Positions 1-12,666 of a DNA stretch of 64,000 bases are shown piece after piece. A model generated the notes under the pieces. The model worked only from the letters and a program-made list of their open reading frames with translations. It had not been told where the DNA came from and did not search any database. A program made the translations under genes and the position numbers. Source of the DNA: Trissonchulus latispiculum (Eukaryota > Nematoda > Enoplea > Enoplida > Ironidae); the NCBI GenBank assembly GCA_030248195.1, contig JASAND010013246.1, forward strand, positions 1 to 64,000, written 5' to 3'. Positions within the stretch are counted from its first letter, which is position 1, and each line of letters starts with the position of its first letter.

Positions 1-69
1 TCTTAGTAAAAACGTTGTTGCCTGACTTTATTCCCTAAATTAGAACTCGGATTTGATCAAGTACTGGAA

Positions 70-131
70 GGGGAAGGCTGCATACATCTGCAGTTAAATC
101 CCTTTTTTTCGAAGGATTTGCAGCCTTCCCC
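70..131. repeat. Short inverted repeat (hairpin)
   Basis: A 12-base arm at 70-81 (GGGGAAGGCTGC) is exactly complementary to 120-131, and an inner pair AAATCC (97-102) and GGATTT (114-119) lies between them. This is a local foldback of unknown role, just before a CAA microsatellite. Confidence 0.6.
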
Positions 132-147
132 CTACAAAAGAAGAAGA

Positions 148-192
148 AATACTAACAACAACTACAACAACAACAACGATAACAACAACAGC

Positions 193-226
<34 letters not shown>

Positions 227-241
227 GCAACAACAACAACC
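148..241. repeat. (CAA)n/(ACAACA)n microsatellite
   Basis: This is a run of CAA triplets with occasional CAG, TAC or GAT interruptions. It is a simple-sequence repeat with no coding support. Confidence 0.9.
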
Positions 242-1365
242 GGCAAAGATAAGAAGACATGGCACAGGGGTTGTTAGTGGTCTGGCCCCCTGTGACCAAC
301 AGGAGGATCAAGAAGATTCCGTCCACAAGCAAAGATACCAAGCTAAGTAACAGTTAATTCAGGGAAAATAAGTTAATAAAATATTTAAATTTAATTCTTA
401 ATTTTATATTTTTTATACATTTTAAACCAAAGTGACTTCTAAAAATCTTCAAATCGTTAAAAAGTACCAAATGTTGATTAACTTTTAGATGGCGGACTTT
501 TCCTTCTGTCCTGTCTTTAAGCTTGGCCGTTCCCATCGCGTCTCTTCTGCAGCCTGTCTTTTTCTCCCTCTAGCCTACCAAGCAGGCTTTACTAGGTTTC
601 AGCCATCTTAGTCACTCGAGGTATGCGGGGGGCAGCCTGCCTTGGCAAACAAGGCAGTCTGCCCTGGGTGTGACTGAGGCTATCCCAGTTTTCCTGGGAG
701 TGGCCAATAACCGTACACCGACTTGGCTTGGGGATTACTTTTTCTATCCGTGATCCTCGCTTCTCCGCTTCTGGTCCGCCTTTTAGTTTGGACTGCGGAG
801 AGCAGCACCATACAGGCCTCATGCAGAGCCTCGTGGTGTCTGGGCCCGTACCAAAAAAAAAAAATTAGAACTCGATTACAGGTGAACAAACGTGGTGTGT
901 GACGCTGGAGCAATGTTCGGCCTGACCAACTAAAAATCGATGGAAAGATTACAACGGTTTATTATACTTTAAAACAAGAACTTGATGACAAAATTAAGAA
1001 GAAACATAAATTTCGAACATAAACTATAAACTTGACAAAATATTAAGCAAACGCGAACACGCCCGGCAAAAGCCGGCTGAGCGACAAAGGTAGAATTTAA
1101 CCAACTCCCAAAACAATACAACCCAAGAATTCGGACCCAAAATTCGCAACCCAACCATTCACTAGAAAATCTCCACCCGCACTGCGACAAAACCAACCCA
1201 ATATGGAGAACTATATCAATTAGCTATCCGAACCTACGAATTTAGACAAGAATGATGCGAAACGATTGAGCGTTCAACAAATGAAATGTTATTTTCACTT
1301 AGGCTTAGAATCTCGAGTATAATTTATATCTTTCCTGTCGGTGCTAACTTCACAGTCCCCTCCGC
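242..1365. other. No gene recognised
   Basis: Only short unsupported open frames occur here, with a poly(A) run near 853-865 and a partly palindromic segment near 629-660. I see no recognisable domain, exon or RNA gene. Confidence 0.5.
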
Positions 1366-1584
1366 TTGGCAAAGCAGTGCCTTACATCTAACGTCCCAGC
1401 CGGATGGAAACGGCCAAGAGGAAGAGCATTTGAGACATGGGCTCGAACTGTTGCCAGAGAGATGGAGCCGAAACGTTGGAAGCACAACCCTTTCCTCGAA
1501 ATGCTACCTCATGCAGTAGATCGCGACCGATGGCGTGAAAAAGTAGCCATAGCAACGGCCCCCCGCATTCGCGGGGACAGGTGA
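1366..1584 (+). pseudogene. Fragment of a non-LTR retrotransposon ORF2 C-terminal tail
   Basis: About 72 codons are open in this frame, and the first codon is TTG, so there is no true start. The peptide carries the pattern RPRGRAFETWARTVAREM followed, about 25 residues on, by DRDRWREKVA. This resembles the tail found after the reverse transcriptase in many LINE elements (G-R-P-x3-W-x3-V-x2-D/E-M, then A-x-D-R-x2-W-R). The frame stops just before a long TA microsatellite, which fits the simple-repeat 3' ends of some LINEs. No reverse transcriptase sequence is visible upstream, so this would be a 5'-truncated relic. The family assignment rests on pattern memory only. Confidence 0.45.
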
Positions 1585-1590
1585 ATACAG

Positions 1591-1592
<2 letters not shown>

Positions 1593-1641
<49 letters not shown>
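1593..1641. repeat. (TA)n microsatellite
   Basis: An uninterrupted TA dinucleotide run of about 49 bases. It directly follows the LINE-like tail fragment and may be the 3' simple repeat of that element. Confidence 0.95.
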
Positions 1642-1644
<3 letters not shown>

Positions 1645-1860
1645 ACGTTTGCGGTATGCATAGCATAGCATGCTCAGAAGTCAGAACTAGCGAAAACGAC
1701 ACTGGCGCAGTTAGCTTTGAACTTTTTGTTTGCAGCTTCTAATAGTTTTTTTACAATGCACCTCACCCCAGTCGGTGCTTAGGTTAAGGTTAGGGGTTGT
1801 GCCAGCTTAGAGGGAAGGGGATGCTGACACTGAATAATTGCCATAGCGATCACCCGAGGT

Positions 1861-2025
1861 GTTCTACAAGGCTATCAGTACGTCCATTACGTCCACCGTA
1901 ATGGAGGTGCTGTGGTGGCTCCACCAGACAGAGACAGGCGGCCATCCCTTGATAATCTCGGTCTAGTGCCTAGGAAGGATTTTCGAAACAGAGCTTATTC
2001 TTCCGAACTGGTAGACTTGACATGA
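1861..2025 (+). other. Candidate terminal coding exon or gene relic
   Basis: This stretch is richer in G and C than its surroundings. One + frame reads GVLQGYQYVHYVHRNGGAVV, then a proline/arginine/aspartate-rich segment ending ELVDLT and a TGA stop at 2023-2025. The peptide has balanced composition and looks more protein-like than random frames nearby. There is no ATG: the frame has a stop 27 bases upstream of position 1861, so it would need a splice acceptor (TCTACAAG or GCTATCAG at about 1870-1884). I recognise no family. It could be a real last exon, a transposon remnant or chance. Confidence 0.2.
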
Positions 2026-3976
2026 TCCTCCACTTGAAGCGCACCAAGAAACCACTTCGGTACAGAAGGTTCTTCTAATACATACTTCGTTATGTCGATG
2101 TTAAATGCCATAATTTTGCTGGATCCATGCTGCTATACGGTTCTTGAATACACGGAAATATCCAGATTAAAAGTGGGTCCAGTCGGTCGTTCCGACAAAA
2201 CTTCCGTGGGTCGCGAGTCAAGGTTCACGGGTCGCGGATCCCCGTGGGCCACGAAATTGCGACTTACTTCCAACTCTGCATGCATGCATGTTATTTAATC
2301 GAGCCGAAAAAATTTTTGTTGATATTTCAAGAACTTTAATTAGATGTACGGTAGAGACTAAGGCTAGCAGGAGAGGCATTTTAATTAGTAAGCGAGGGAG
2401 GCTTCTATGGTTGTATTGCAGTCCACGTTCGGTGCTCACTGTCACTAGTTATCATTGGGAAGACTTCATTAAGAAGTCATAGCTCAGTGCATGGACTTTG
2501 GCTAATATTGAGGAGACCATCTAAACGTGATTTGCCATTAGAAGTTTGACTTTAGATTAGTATCGCTGTGGGACTTCTTTAAGCAAAGGGAACAAGGAGA
2601 GGAGACAAAGTCAAACTTGAAGTCCTGGATGTGTGTGTGGAACTGTTGACTGAACTCCGACTGAGTTTTGAAGAATGAATCTCATTTATTGAAGAGCAGG
2701 AAGGCTAATTAAGTAGATCGACTGCTTTGTAGACACTGTCCTTAAGATATGCCTAAACTATTCTTTCCAGTGACGTCTTTCCTAGACATTATCTACCTCT
2801 TTCGAAGCTTCACTTTACTTTTCTGTCTAGTGATTAGAAGTTATCTAATTGAGCCGACAGCGCTCCGTGGGATGTCTGAATTGTTTCAGTGAAAAGCATC
2901 TGTATAAGCCTGTGCCACAAAAAACTAGTTAATGATTTGTAGCTTTCTCAGTTCTTTTCTTTCGCTTATTCTGACAAACTTCTTGTCATGAAAAATGTGT
3001 AGTAGGAATTGTATGTGGTGCCTCCTCATGTGCCCGAAGTTTGTTTCGAAAACTGAAGCAACGACGGTTGCTCAACTCTGCTAGAATAGGCATATTAGGC
3101 TGGTTGATTGGAAGCTATTTATATACTTTTTAATGGTTTTCACTTTTCAGAGCTTTATACCAATTTCAATTTATGAGACAGTGTAACAAGGAAACTGAAT
3201 TTATGCTGATCCATCATAAATTTTTGACCTTAATTTAACCACTGTTATATTTAATCAATTCCCTATAGTACTCATCTTAGGTACGTACAGTGCAAATTAG
3301 TTTGTTTAGCAGCCTTTCATGTGGTTCAATATAGCCTCATGAAATATGTCTGACCTGTTCAAAAGGGTACAGGTTTACTCAGACGAGGTAAATAAAGTCC
3401 TGTATGATCACCTTTCATTATCAGCCTTCTCACATTACGTGGAGTTGTGAATTTGTTACACAGTAGAAAGAAAGGAGCAGTTTCATTTGCTAAATCCTTC
3501 CAGTAAAACGGTTGAAACCTTATTTTTAAATTTCAATGCAAAGCTAATTGTTGAATAAACGAGTGAAATTTTCAAAACTGTCTGTTTTGACAAAAACTGG
3601 ATTTTAATAATCGCCAATGAAATTGTCTATTTTTTCAAATTTTTCGCTAAGTATTACCGTTCAAAATGGAAACCGTGTGTAAATATTAGCCTTTGAAACT
3701 CAAAATATTGTCATCACTGATTATTCAGAATGGACTGAAACTTTTCCATTAGTGTTTCTGCTGGGCTGGGCAGGTTCTGGAAATTCATTTTCTTTCTTTC
3801 TTTGACAATTGGACTTGAAAGTTTTTGTGAGCTCTTTTGCTACCGAGTTGAAATTTCATATTAGCTCAATATACATTTGTATTTTTATAAAAGCCTTGAT
3901 ATTAAAGGAAATGGTTTTATGTGAACTCATTTGTTAATTCGAATTAGCCGGCGACAGCGCTTTCGGTAAAGCTTCT
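2026..3976. other. No gene recognised
   Basis: AT-rich sequence with short open frames lacking coding character. I see no domain, RNA gene or bounded repeat. Confidence 0.5.
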
Positions 3977-4548
3977 TGATCTTTTCAGGAAAGCCCCCAG
4001 TCCCAGATTCCGCCAAGTGTTACCAAATGAGCTGAAATCTGGTATCGGTATGTTTTCGACCACGCTGAGTTCAAATATCGCTAAATGTTTCGATATCGCG
4101 AAATTCTATTTTTGTCGATTCGTAAGAGGGGACCATGGGGAACCGAAAAACTGTCTGTCTTCGATTTTGCTGAAACGTTACGTATAGGGGTTTTCGGGTC
4201 ACGGAACACGAATCTGAAGTCTGTTGTTCGACTCGTTTTTCGTTAGCTCAATATAAGCTAAACCGTTAAGCTTAAGGTGTAAGCTAATGCTGACCCAACA
4301 GAAAGCTAAATTGAAATACAGATTTCAGATTCATGTTCTGCACCCTTGTTTCAGAAATCGAAGACAAGAAATTTTACTGTTCTCCTTAGTAGCCCCCCCC
4401 TTACGAATCCAAAAAACCGAATTTCCGAAATCGAAAATTTTTTCTATATTTGAATTCAGTTTGGTCGAAAACAAACCTTTACCAGATTTCAGTTCATTTG
4501 GTCAAGTTTTGCGGAATTTGGCCCTGGGGGGCTTTCCTGAAAAGATCC
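3977..4548. mobile_element. Foldback-type inverted-repeat element, complete
   Basis: The element has two long, diverged complementary arms. The left end starts GATCTTTTCAGGAAAGCCCC and the right end is its complement. Inside the arms come CCAAATGA, then TTTTCGACCA, then TTCAAATAT, in mirrored order, and the centre lies at about 4255-4285, around AAGCTTAAGG. It has no coding capacity, although a 123-codon open frame runs through the right arm. The same family is found at 22010-22495, where the arms are far better matched. I could not fix a target-site duplication because the ends themselves are palindromic. Confidence 0.75.
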
Positions 4549-7500
4549 AACGTTCTTACAGCGATCGACCGCAATTTGAGAAAAGGGCTGCCCAGAAAAG
4601 TTTTTCACTGTTGCAAACGACCGACGTACCCTTATTTTTACGGCATATTTCTGGCTAGGCTTTGCTGACAAGACTGAAATTACTTTGATTTATTGATTTC
4701 ATACCGAAATTTTGTTATAATTAGCTAACTAATTTGATTTTCTTCTACTAAGCTGTTGGTGAATCATCCATCGATTCCTATTTTCAGACTATTAGTTTCG
4801 GACTATTTCGATGGCAAGAAAGGCACATATAAATTTTGAATGTTTAACAGACAATTTGACTGTAATATGCTTTTTGTTACAAAACAGTTTTTAACACCAA
4901 TTTTAAGCTTAGTACAGTACTTTAACATTGCTATTTGAACTTTTCGTTCTATGAATTTCATACTTCAATGCTTCCTAGGCTTGATTTTGAGAACTGTTGC
5001 TTTGAATTCGTCGCGTTTAATGTCCTCTGTGCAGAGACTTTATTGGTTAACCTCGCAGAGCAAAAATAATCTTTCACCAAATCATTTTGGTGTTTCAATT
5101 TGCCCTTCGTCTGTGATGCTCCAGTTAACTTTTCCTCACTTTTTGCCGAGGAAAAAGTAATTTAATTTGGTGGAGAAGCCACTACAGACAGAGTTGGAGA
5201 TTATCTAATTTTGAAGCAGGGGTTCAACTTTTTTGCTGAAAGGCTGTCAAATATGTCCTGCATTAATTTACGTGGTTTCTTCTAAAATCAGTTACCTGTA
5301 GAGTGTGTGTAGCCTAGTTAGGAGCTGCTTTAAGGAGTCTACATTTTCTTATAAAGCAACAGCTCGAGTAAATCCTCAAGAGTGCAAGACTTAGAGAAAG
5401 CTACTTAAAGAGACATTATCTAAAAACTGAGCTAGGTAAAGCCATATGCCCTTTATCCTTAGGTAAAGACTCATACAGGCATGCAAACACTGCGTAATAT
5501 GAAGAAAGTTTCAGAGTTTGGACAAACTTAGACTCCTCTGCAGAAGGAAGGTGGAGCTAGGAAAATGCCATTTCCTAATGCATACATGAGCATCGGTTCT
5601 CAAAAGATGTGCTTCAGTTCAAAGAAAACTGCCAACTAAGCTTAAACTCAACTTCAGCCCTCCTTTAGGCTTCTGCAGGAAGCTTTATCCTATAAAGAAT
5701 GCTAATAGAAGCAGCTTCGGTCTTGTTTGAGTTGGATTTTAGTAGAGACAACCTGTGGCCTCAGGGCCTATTTCTGAGTGGAAAAATGGTGTTTATTAGC
5801 TTCCATGAGTCCACATTTTGAGCTTCCTTTGTGGATTCATTTAGCTTTAGCTGTGACTTAGGTCCTGTTATATAAGCTTTGTCTAGGCAGGAGGATTAGC
5901 TCCTTCCTTACACCCTTCGGCTACCTTTCCAAATATGATGATGTTTATTGGAGGGCTGTGTGCTAAATACCCATTATTTGTCTGTATTAGAAATGAGATT
6001 CTAACATAAATTCCTTGCAAATGCCAAGTCTAGCTATGGCATTTAGTGTTTCTAGCTTGTTTTTTGTAATACCAGAAAATACACTTAGGTTCTACTCTAG
6101 GCTTGTATGTAGCTAAACCAAAAGACATTGGAAATAGAGATTCGTTTATGTGGATGTAATTGCTCATTAACTAAGAATATAATTATCCTTGTGTGCCACT
6201 TCGTGTAAACTCTTTATTATCTCCACTGGAAATATCTTTAAGCTCAAGGATTTGTACCAATTCCATTGTATTCTAGTCCCTTTTAGCACACAGTTGTGGG
6301 CTAACCTCTAATTTTAGCTCAGTCTTCAGAATAAATGTGTACAGAAATTTACTTATTATGGTGTCTAATTATTATTAAAGTTATTGTTTTAGTTTTTTAC
6401 AATGGTACATAAATAATGAATAAACTTTATTGTATCGTTGCGAAAATTTGTGTGTAAATGGCTGTCGCCTGTGTAATAATACTTTTTATTTTGTGGCAGG
6501 ACAGTTTGATCAAGCACGCATTTAGATGCTATAGAGAAACGAACATTTGTGCAAGTGCCCGCTGCTGCTCAGGCGGATAGCGGATGCTTGGTTACGCTAT
6601 CGCTCTTATCAAGAGTGGTGCACTTGGGGAAATAGAAATTTTCTGTTTTAGGACGTTTTCGCTCGCGAGTTAAAACAAGTAGAGTTTTAAACTTTATCTT
6701 GTTTAACCCGCCAGTCGAGTTCTGTTTAACTCCTTATCCTTAACCTTGTGGATTGAGGGGTTGAACAAAAGGATTGAGTTAATTTCAACTATTTTAACTC
6801 GCTGCTCTTTTGCAGAAACGGCCCTTTCTTGAAGGGTTATATTTTTAAAAGTCTAGAGAAAAGGAGTTTGAAGGTTCTATTTCGAGTCAGCTGTTTTATT
6901 AAGCTTACAGTTAATGTAATACAGACTAGACTAGTTTGACTAGCATAGATAGCCAAAAACAATTTTGGGGGCGGACAAGCAAACATTTTCTGAAATTTCA
7001 GCTTAAACTTTGTGGAGGAACATTTCAAAGGCAATCTAAAGTTTTTTGGGCATTTTCATGTATACTTAGTTCCGCTTGTGTAGGTTTTTGGAAAAATATT
7101 AACCTCACTACAACTACTAGACATTTTAAGTTTTCGTTACCTCTGATTTTCGAAGGGATGGCATGTCTCTTGTTCCTGCTCGGCTAGAAATGAGCCCTAT
7201 TGAGCCTAAATAGAATCTCAGTGAAATATCCTGTTGGAGTTGAACTTCATTGTTTTTAAGTTTACTAAGCTTAGCTGTAGTCTTACATGCATAGCCTATT
7301 AGGATAACTCATTTTGTGTAGTCTGTGCATTGTGGTCAGAAAGAGAGAACTTGTAACTTTAACTTATTTCATGGTATCCCTAAGTGGAACCAATGTAAAA
7401 CATCAATCTAGAACGTGGTGACTGATTATGATAAATTGTTGCTAACTTTTGAAAAGACTTATAAGTCCTTTGTATACCTGAGAGAAGTATGTTCACCAAG

Positions 7501-7752
7501 AACAAACTGTTACCAGTTTTGCTTGTCCATCAGAATCTGCGGTGCATTTGCGATGTTAGATAAAGCTAAAGCTAAATCTTTTCTTATCTTTTGTATTGAC
7601 TACGCAACCGTTAGTATGATATGTAGAAACCGGCTGACTTTAAACATTTGCTCCACATTTGAATTGAGTCTAATTTTCGGTTAGATCACAGGTGGACTTT
7701 TACAACGAGGAAAGAGAGTCAAGTTTGGGATGCAGTTGATCCAATAACTTGC
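4549..7752. other. No gene recognised
   Basis: A long AT-rich stretch. Open frames (such as 4951-5160 or 7415-7684) show no recognisable motifs. A diffuse region at about 6655-6840 contains mirrored GAGTTAAAAC and GTTTAACTC-like words and may be an old copy of the small inverted-repeat element at 19858-20009. Nothing else is supported. Confidence 0.45.
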
Positions 7753-7760
7753 ATCATATC

Positions 7761-9588
7761 TAGAGTTGTGACGCGGTCCCGCGGTCCGGCCCGGCCCGAA
7801 AGATTACAAATAGGCGGCCCGCCACCGGCCCGCGGGCCGGTGGCGGGCCGCGGGCCGGGCCGGTATTTTTGGCAATTTTGGCCGGTAAATGGCAATTTTT
7901 CAATAAATTTCGATGTAATTTCAAGTCTACAAGCAAAATTTCATTTACGAATTTTCAATGGCCTTGTTTTAAGATTATTAATTATCCATAATGGAAGTTA
8001 GAATTCAGCTGCACCGGTAACTACGCGTTTAAGATTGTTATGGTGGCTGGCTACTTATTGGATATACCATATGTACCTAGTCCTTTTTAAGTTACGTCTA
8101 TGAGAAAAGAGAAGAAGCTTTTTATATGTGAACAGTTGTTGCAAAGCAATTGGAATGAAAACATTCACTTAATTAGGTTATTACGTAGCCCCATGGTATT
8201 GATGTAAGGGGTATCGTTCGCTGTTTAAGCCGCAGTGCTCTTGCTTGCGATTGTGATTTCTAATTTGAAACGTATCCAGCACAGGGTTTTTCAAAACGGC
8301 CAGTGGGCATTTTAGTGGGCAAATTTAGGATTGAGTGGGCAAATTTAGAGATCGGTGGGCAAAATTACAAAATTTTGCTAAGCGATTTTTAACCTTAATT
8401 TTAACTTTGCTTTAATTAATAACGTGTTTTATTCCAAACCATCGAATTTCCTGTCGTTTTCTTTAGTTGTACCTTAAGCAATCTTAGTTTTTATACAATA
8501 TATACATGGTTCTTATACATATTAAAACATATTAAAACAACAGCAGGGGGTCTGGGGGGCGTAGCGGCAGCCCCCCAGAAGCTGAACGAATTTTTCAAAT
8601 TTTGATATTTTTGCACATGTTTTGAGTCATAGTTTAGATTTTCTGCAGTTGCACTTTTTTATAAATACAAATTTAGCAACATTTCGAGGAGACATAATAT
8701 TTAGAAATAGACAATAAGTGAAGTAAAGTTAGTGACACGGAAACCCCAGCGGGGGGTCTGGGGGCGGCAGCTCCCCAGAAAAAAAATTGAAGATTTATTT
8801 AAAATTAGCAATAAAACCGTAATAGAAATGTTCACTTCTTTTACCTCTGTGATCCAATTTTTTAGTTGGCAAACTGCTGGGCAAATTTAAATTTGAGTGG
8901 GCAAACTTTTGGCCGAGTGGGCAAATGCCCCCAATTTTGCCCAAAAAACCGTGATCCAGCATCCAAAACCTTGGTTTGAGACTGAAACTAAATAAAAATT
9001 GGTTTTCTTCATTCCCCGCTATTTGATCATGTAAATTAGACCTTTATGTCAAAATCAACTAAGTGGACAAACTTAACACAAGAGAGATTTTGTTTGAGGC
9101 GGTGGAAAGCTTCAGAAAAAGTAGGACAGCATCTGTGAAAAATAGTGGAATCGGAATTGTAACATAGGGGTAAGAGTGGAGTAGGAGTGACAGCTTGGAT
9201 TTGTATATGGGTAATGTGTGGAATTCTGAATAACATTGTAATATTTACCAAACACGTAATCGGCTGACCAGTGGCCACTTGTTGTTATTTATTGTTTTGA
9301 GAAACATGGACGACATGAAAATAGCCGTAAAATAAATTGAAATTAGCTGTAAAACAAATTGAAATAAATTCCTAACAGTTGGAAACGTTTTTTGCGAAGC
9401 CGTGCGGCCCGTAGAAATTTGCGGCCCCGGGCCGGCCCACGTGGCCCGGCCCGCCACCGGCCCGCGGGCCGGTGGCGGGCTGCGGGCCGGACTCGGGCCG
9501 GGCCGGCCCGGCCCGCGGCCCGTCCCGTAGGAGCACATCGGCCCGCGGGCCGGCACGGCCCGCAAAATTTTCTTATTTTCCAACACTA
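7761..9588. mobile_element. Non-autonomous hAT-type element (outer), 8-bp TSD ATCATATC
   Basis: The termini TAGAGTTG (left) and the complement of TAGTGTTG (right) form a short imperfect inverted repeat. An exact 8-bp duplication, ATCATATC, lies at 7753-7760 and 9589-9596; 8-bp duplications are the hallmark of hAT transposition. Subterminal arms are extremely GC-rich with repeated GGCCCG/CGGGCC words (7775-7865 and 9400-9570) forming a second, long inverted repeat. There is no transposase, so it was mobilised in trans. A second hAT-type element is nested at 8282-8953. Confidence 0.85.
8282..8953. mobile_element. Nested non-autonomous hAT-type element, 8-bp TSD ATCCAGCA
   Basis: The left end is CAGGGTTTTTC and the right end is the complement of CACGGTTTTTTG, a typical hAT-like CAGGG terminus. 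The 8-bp sequence ATCCAGCA is duplicated at 8274-8281 and 8954-8961. Subterminal repeats of GTGGGCAAA occur several times at both ends. Two G/C-rich hairpin modules (GGGGTCTGGGG... CCCCCCAG) lie at about 8545-8580 and 8749-8780. It has no coding capacity. It sits inside the 7761-9588 element, so it is the younger of the two. Confidence 0.85.
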
Positions 9589-9596
9589 ATCATATC

Positions 9597-10913
9597 ACTT
9601 TTTCTCCTTAACATTTCGGCAATTCTAAGGGTTTTGTTTTTGAATTTTTAAGCAAAACTCACATTTCTGGGCCCAAAATGTAAAATATAGCTTTTTGAAT
9701 AATAATAGTAAAATAATTGTAATAATTGTAAAAAATAGCTTGTCCATTGGAATTAAAAACAAGCAAAAATTAATATATAACTATTAGTGTTAGCATTTAG
9801 TTTATATGCAAAGGTAGCTTCCATAAGCCATAGCATAGCAAATTTGTGTCTCCCGTTCAGTAGTGGGTCTTCCCTTCTTATCCTTTATCCCTAAATTTTA
9901 GTTCGGCCGTTGCTTTGGGTCTTGCTTAGACTGTAGAAGATGATCCAATGTTACCTTTGAAGCTCTAACCCTTTCTCAGGCTTAGAAGCCGATCACAGAA
10001 CACATGTTGCTTTGACTGCCCGATAATTCTGTAAAAGAAAGATGATTATATAGCTCCTGTCTCCGGGTCCTTAACCCGAGCCACTGCCGCTTCGATCAAC
10101 CGACCGCTGTTGGTCCATGGAAGATCAAGGCGGAAGGACTCAGCAATAAGGTTTCATGCAGGGAGCTTCCTTGAGAGAGAGAGAGAGCTACCCAGGAGAG
10201 AGTCAGAGAAACTTTAGAATTTCAACTTTGAGTGTAAAGAAGTCGTCTGGGCGGGCATAGAACCACCGTTCTTCAAATTATATACCGACTTGATTACATA
10301 CACCATCAGCCGAAGGACCGCATCATACTCGTACTTCGAAGTAATTTAAGGCTAATACTTAATCTATCTATGTTAGCTGCTCTGGTAGTGATAAAAGCAA
10401 GAAGCCAGTACCCTTCTTTACCACTGCTATTATACAGCTTAGCTCCTAATATAAATGATAATTACTTGTACTTATGCCATATATATTCTTAGTGCCTCTG
10501 GTTGCTTTGTATTCAGTTCAGACAGACATTGGTTTGTGACTTGACTACAATATATTATTGCTTTTCTTATTGTTCCTAGAATTTGAAATTTTATTTTCAT
10601 CATCAGGAGAAGGAGGAATTGTTAGATTGATTGTGTTAAAACAGACTCTCGAGATTTTTGTCAAGATTAATGTAAGATTAGCTTAAATATTATCTTTTAG
10701 AGAATATTGCACTATGTATATATTGAAATAATCTCTAACAGATAAAATTTCACAAGTTGTCGAAGTAGGATTATCACCAGGGATTTTTTGCTTTTTGTGA
10801 TCTGTTTCTTACTCGCAGTGGATACTGGATACGGATAGGGTGTAGAGATGTAGAGTTTGGCTCGCGGCTCGGCTCGGCTCATGTTGCTGAATTAGGTAGA
10901 ACTAACTTTGAGC
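9597..10913. other. No gene recognised
   Basis: AT-rich sequence with a short GA run at 10175-10187. No open frame of note, no RNA gene and no bounded repeat were seen. Confidence 0.45.
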
Positions 10914-10917
10914 TTAA

Positions 10918-11925
10918 GGTGCTGGTATCGTTTTGTGCAGTGCTTTTGTGGGTATTTTTTGAAACGCCATAAGTTTCGCGATTTTGTGAGTTGGAAAGAG
11001 CTTTATACATCATTTTAAAGCTTACAATCTGTAGATTCTCATGAGAGCACGAAACTAGTAAAAATCCCCAAAAAATAGCGAAAATATTCTGACATACTGA
11101 CATCTGATAGGCTGAGTATAGACCAAAAATTTTTGAACATCGATTTCTCAAAACTGAGGAATGAGCCAAATTTTTTTCTTGTGCTGTCCTATAAAGGACA
11201 TGTGGGCCGAGGGACATTTTTTTGGATTTGGCTTAGCAGGTCTTAACGGTCAAGAAAACCCATTAAATGTGCGGTGACACGAAATTTCGCAACTTTGCAT
11301 TGAGTTTTCTCGCAACTGGAGATGTTTTAGCTCAAACCAAGAAAAATGTCCCTCCGTAATAGTGCGAATTCTCATTTTGCCAAAAATCACGCGAATCCAT
11401 TGGGTAGTTTTTGAGAAATTGATGTTCAAAACAAAATAATCGCAGTTTTGCCAAAATGGTTTTTCGGCCAAATCTCTAGCTTAGAGCAACAAACTCCGGC
11501 TAATAGGCATTGATAAAATGTGCAATGAGACTGTGTATCGTTCGAGTATAAATAAACCAAAATTGTCCGTAAGATTTGGCAGTAATTTTGAAAAAACTGA
11601 TTTTCTCGAAAACGGCCATTTTTGGACCCTAAAAATCGTTTTTTGCTTATACTGACTTAACCACTAGAGATAGCTCAAAAGTTGTAAAAGCAAAAATGTT
11701 CATTTTTGCGCCCTCTTTCCAGCCATACCAACCAATCTGGTGTCTCGACTATCGGCTGAGAGAATAACGGCAAAAACCAAAAATTTCTTATCTTTGCACC
11801 TAAAAATGCGGGACTGGTCCCAGAATGTTAAAGAGCACCGAAATAGTGCATTTGTAAAGTTTCATCCACTTTCATAAAGAATTAAAGCCTTTAGGGTTAA
11901 ATTTACACAAAGCGATACCAGCACC
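10918..11925. mobile_element. TTAA-flanked non-autonomous transposon, copy 1
   Basis: It is bounded by TTAA at 10914-10917 and 11926-11929. Inverted ends read GGTGCTGGTATCG on both sides, exact over 13 bases. TTAA target duplication is the signature of piggyBac-superfamily elements, although these ends start GG rather than the usual CC, so the superfamily is inferred. There is no transposase. Its left ~550 bases are the inverted counterpart of the right part of the neighbouring copy (12120-12666), with shared words such as GAACATCGATTTCTCAAAAC and GAAAGAGCTTTATACATC. Confidence 0.7.
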
Positions 11926-11929
11926 TTAA

Positions 11930-12666
11930 GGTGCTGGTTTCCTTTCGGGTATTTTTTCCTCATACGAATACGACTTTAATCCTTTACGTAAAGAGCTAAA
12001 ACTTGCTAAATAACCTATTTCCGTGCTCTTTAACATTCCATTTATGCTCAATCGATACAGCGTCCAAATGCATATTTTACGACTCCCTATCAGCCGGACT
12101 TTATGCTTTCAGCTAGTGATTTGGCCGGAAAACCTTTTTGGCAAAACTGCGGTTATTTTGTTTTGAACATCGATTTCTCAAAACTGTACAACAGATTCCG
12201 GAGATTTTCGCCAGAATGGAAATTCGAACTATTGCGGAGGGACGTTTTTCTTGGTTTTGGCTAAAACGTTCCCAGCTTCGAGAATATTTAGTGCAAAGTT
12301 TAAAAATTTAGTGCTTCCGTGCATTTTGCGAATTTTCTAAACCGTTGAGTGATACTGAGCAAAACCCCAAAAAACGACCCTCGGCCAATATGTCCTCTCC
12401 ATGATAGCGCAAAAAGAAATTTTGTCTGGTTCCGCAGTTTTGAAAAATCAATGTTCAAAAATGTTTGGTCTATATTTAGACGATATGTCAGAACATTTCT
12501 GCTATTTTTTTGCTAATTTTGCTAATTTCGTAAGCACATGTAAATATCCTGATTATGAGCTTCAAAACGATGTATAAAGCTCTTTCCAACTCTCAAAATT
12601 GCGAAAGTTATAGCGTTTTAAAAGTCACCACAAAAGCACTACACAAAAGGATAGCCTACCACCACC
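11930..12666. mobile_element. TTAA-flanked non-autonomous transposon, copy 2, inverted
   Basis: It is bounded by TTAA at 11926-11929 (shared with copy 1) and 12667-12670. The left end reads GGTGCTGGT and the right end is the complement of GGTGGTGGT. Most of its length is a diverged, inverted version of copy 1. It has no coding capacity; the open frame at 12555-12737 runs through the end of the element and is not a gene. Confidence 0.65.

Noticed and set aside
148..241. CAA repeat as a coding polyglutamine/asparagine tract
   Set aside because: No open frame with a start or splice support surrounds it.
1388..1702. 104-codon minus-strand frame with a (YI)n stretch
   Set aside because: It translates the TA microsatellite and the antisense of the LINE tail.
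9245..9589. Pro/Arg/Gly/Ala-rich open frames at the right end of the outer hAT element
   Set aside because: Same cause: GC-rich subterminal repeats of a transposon.
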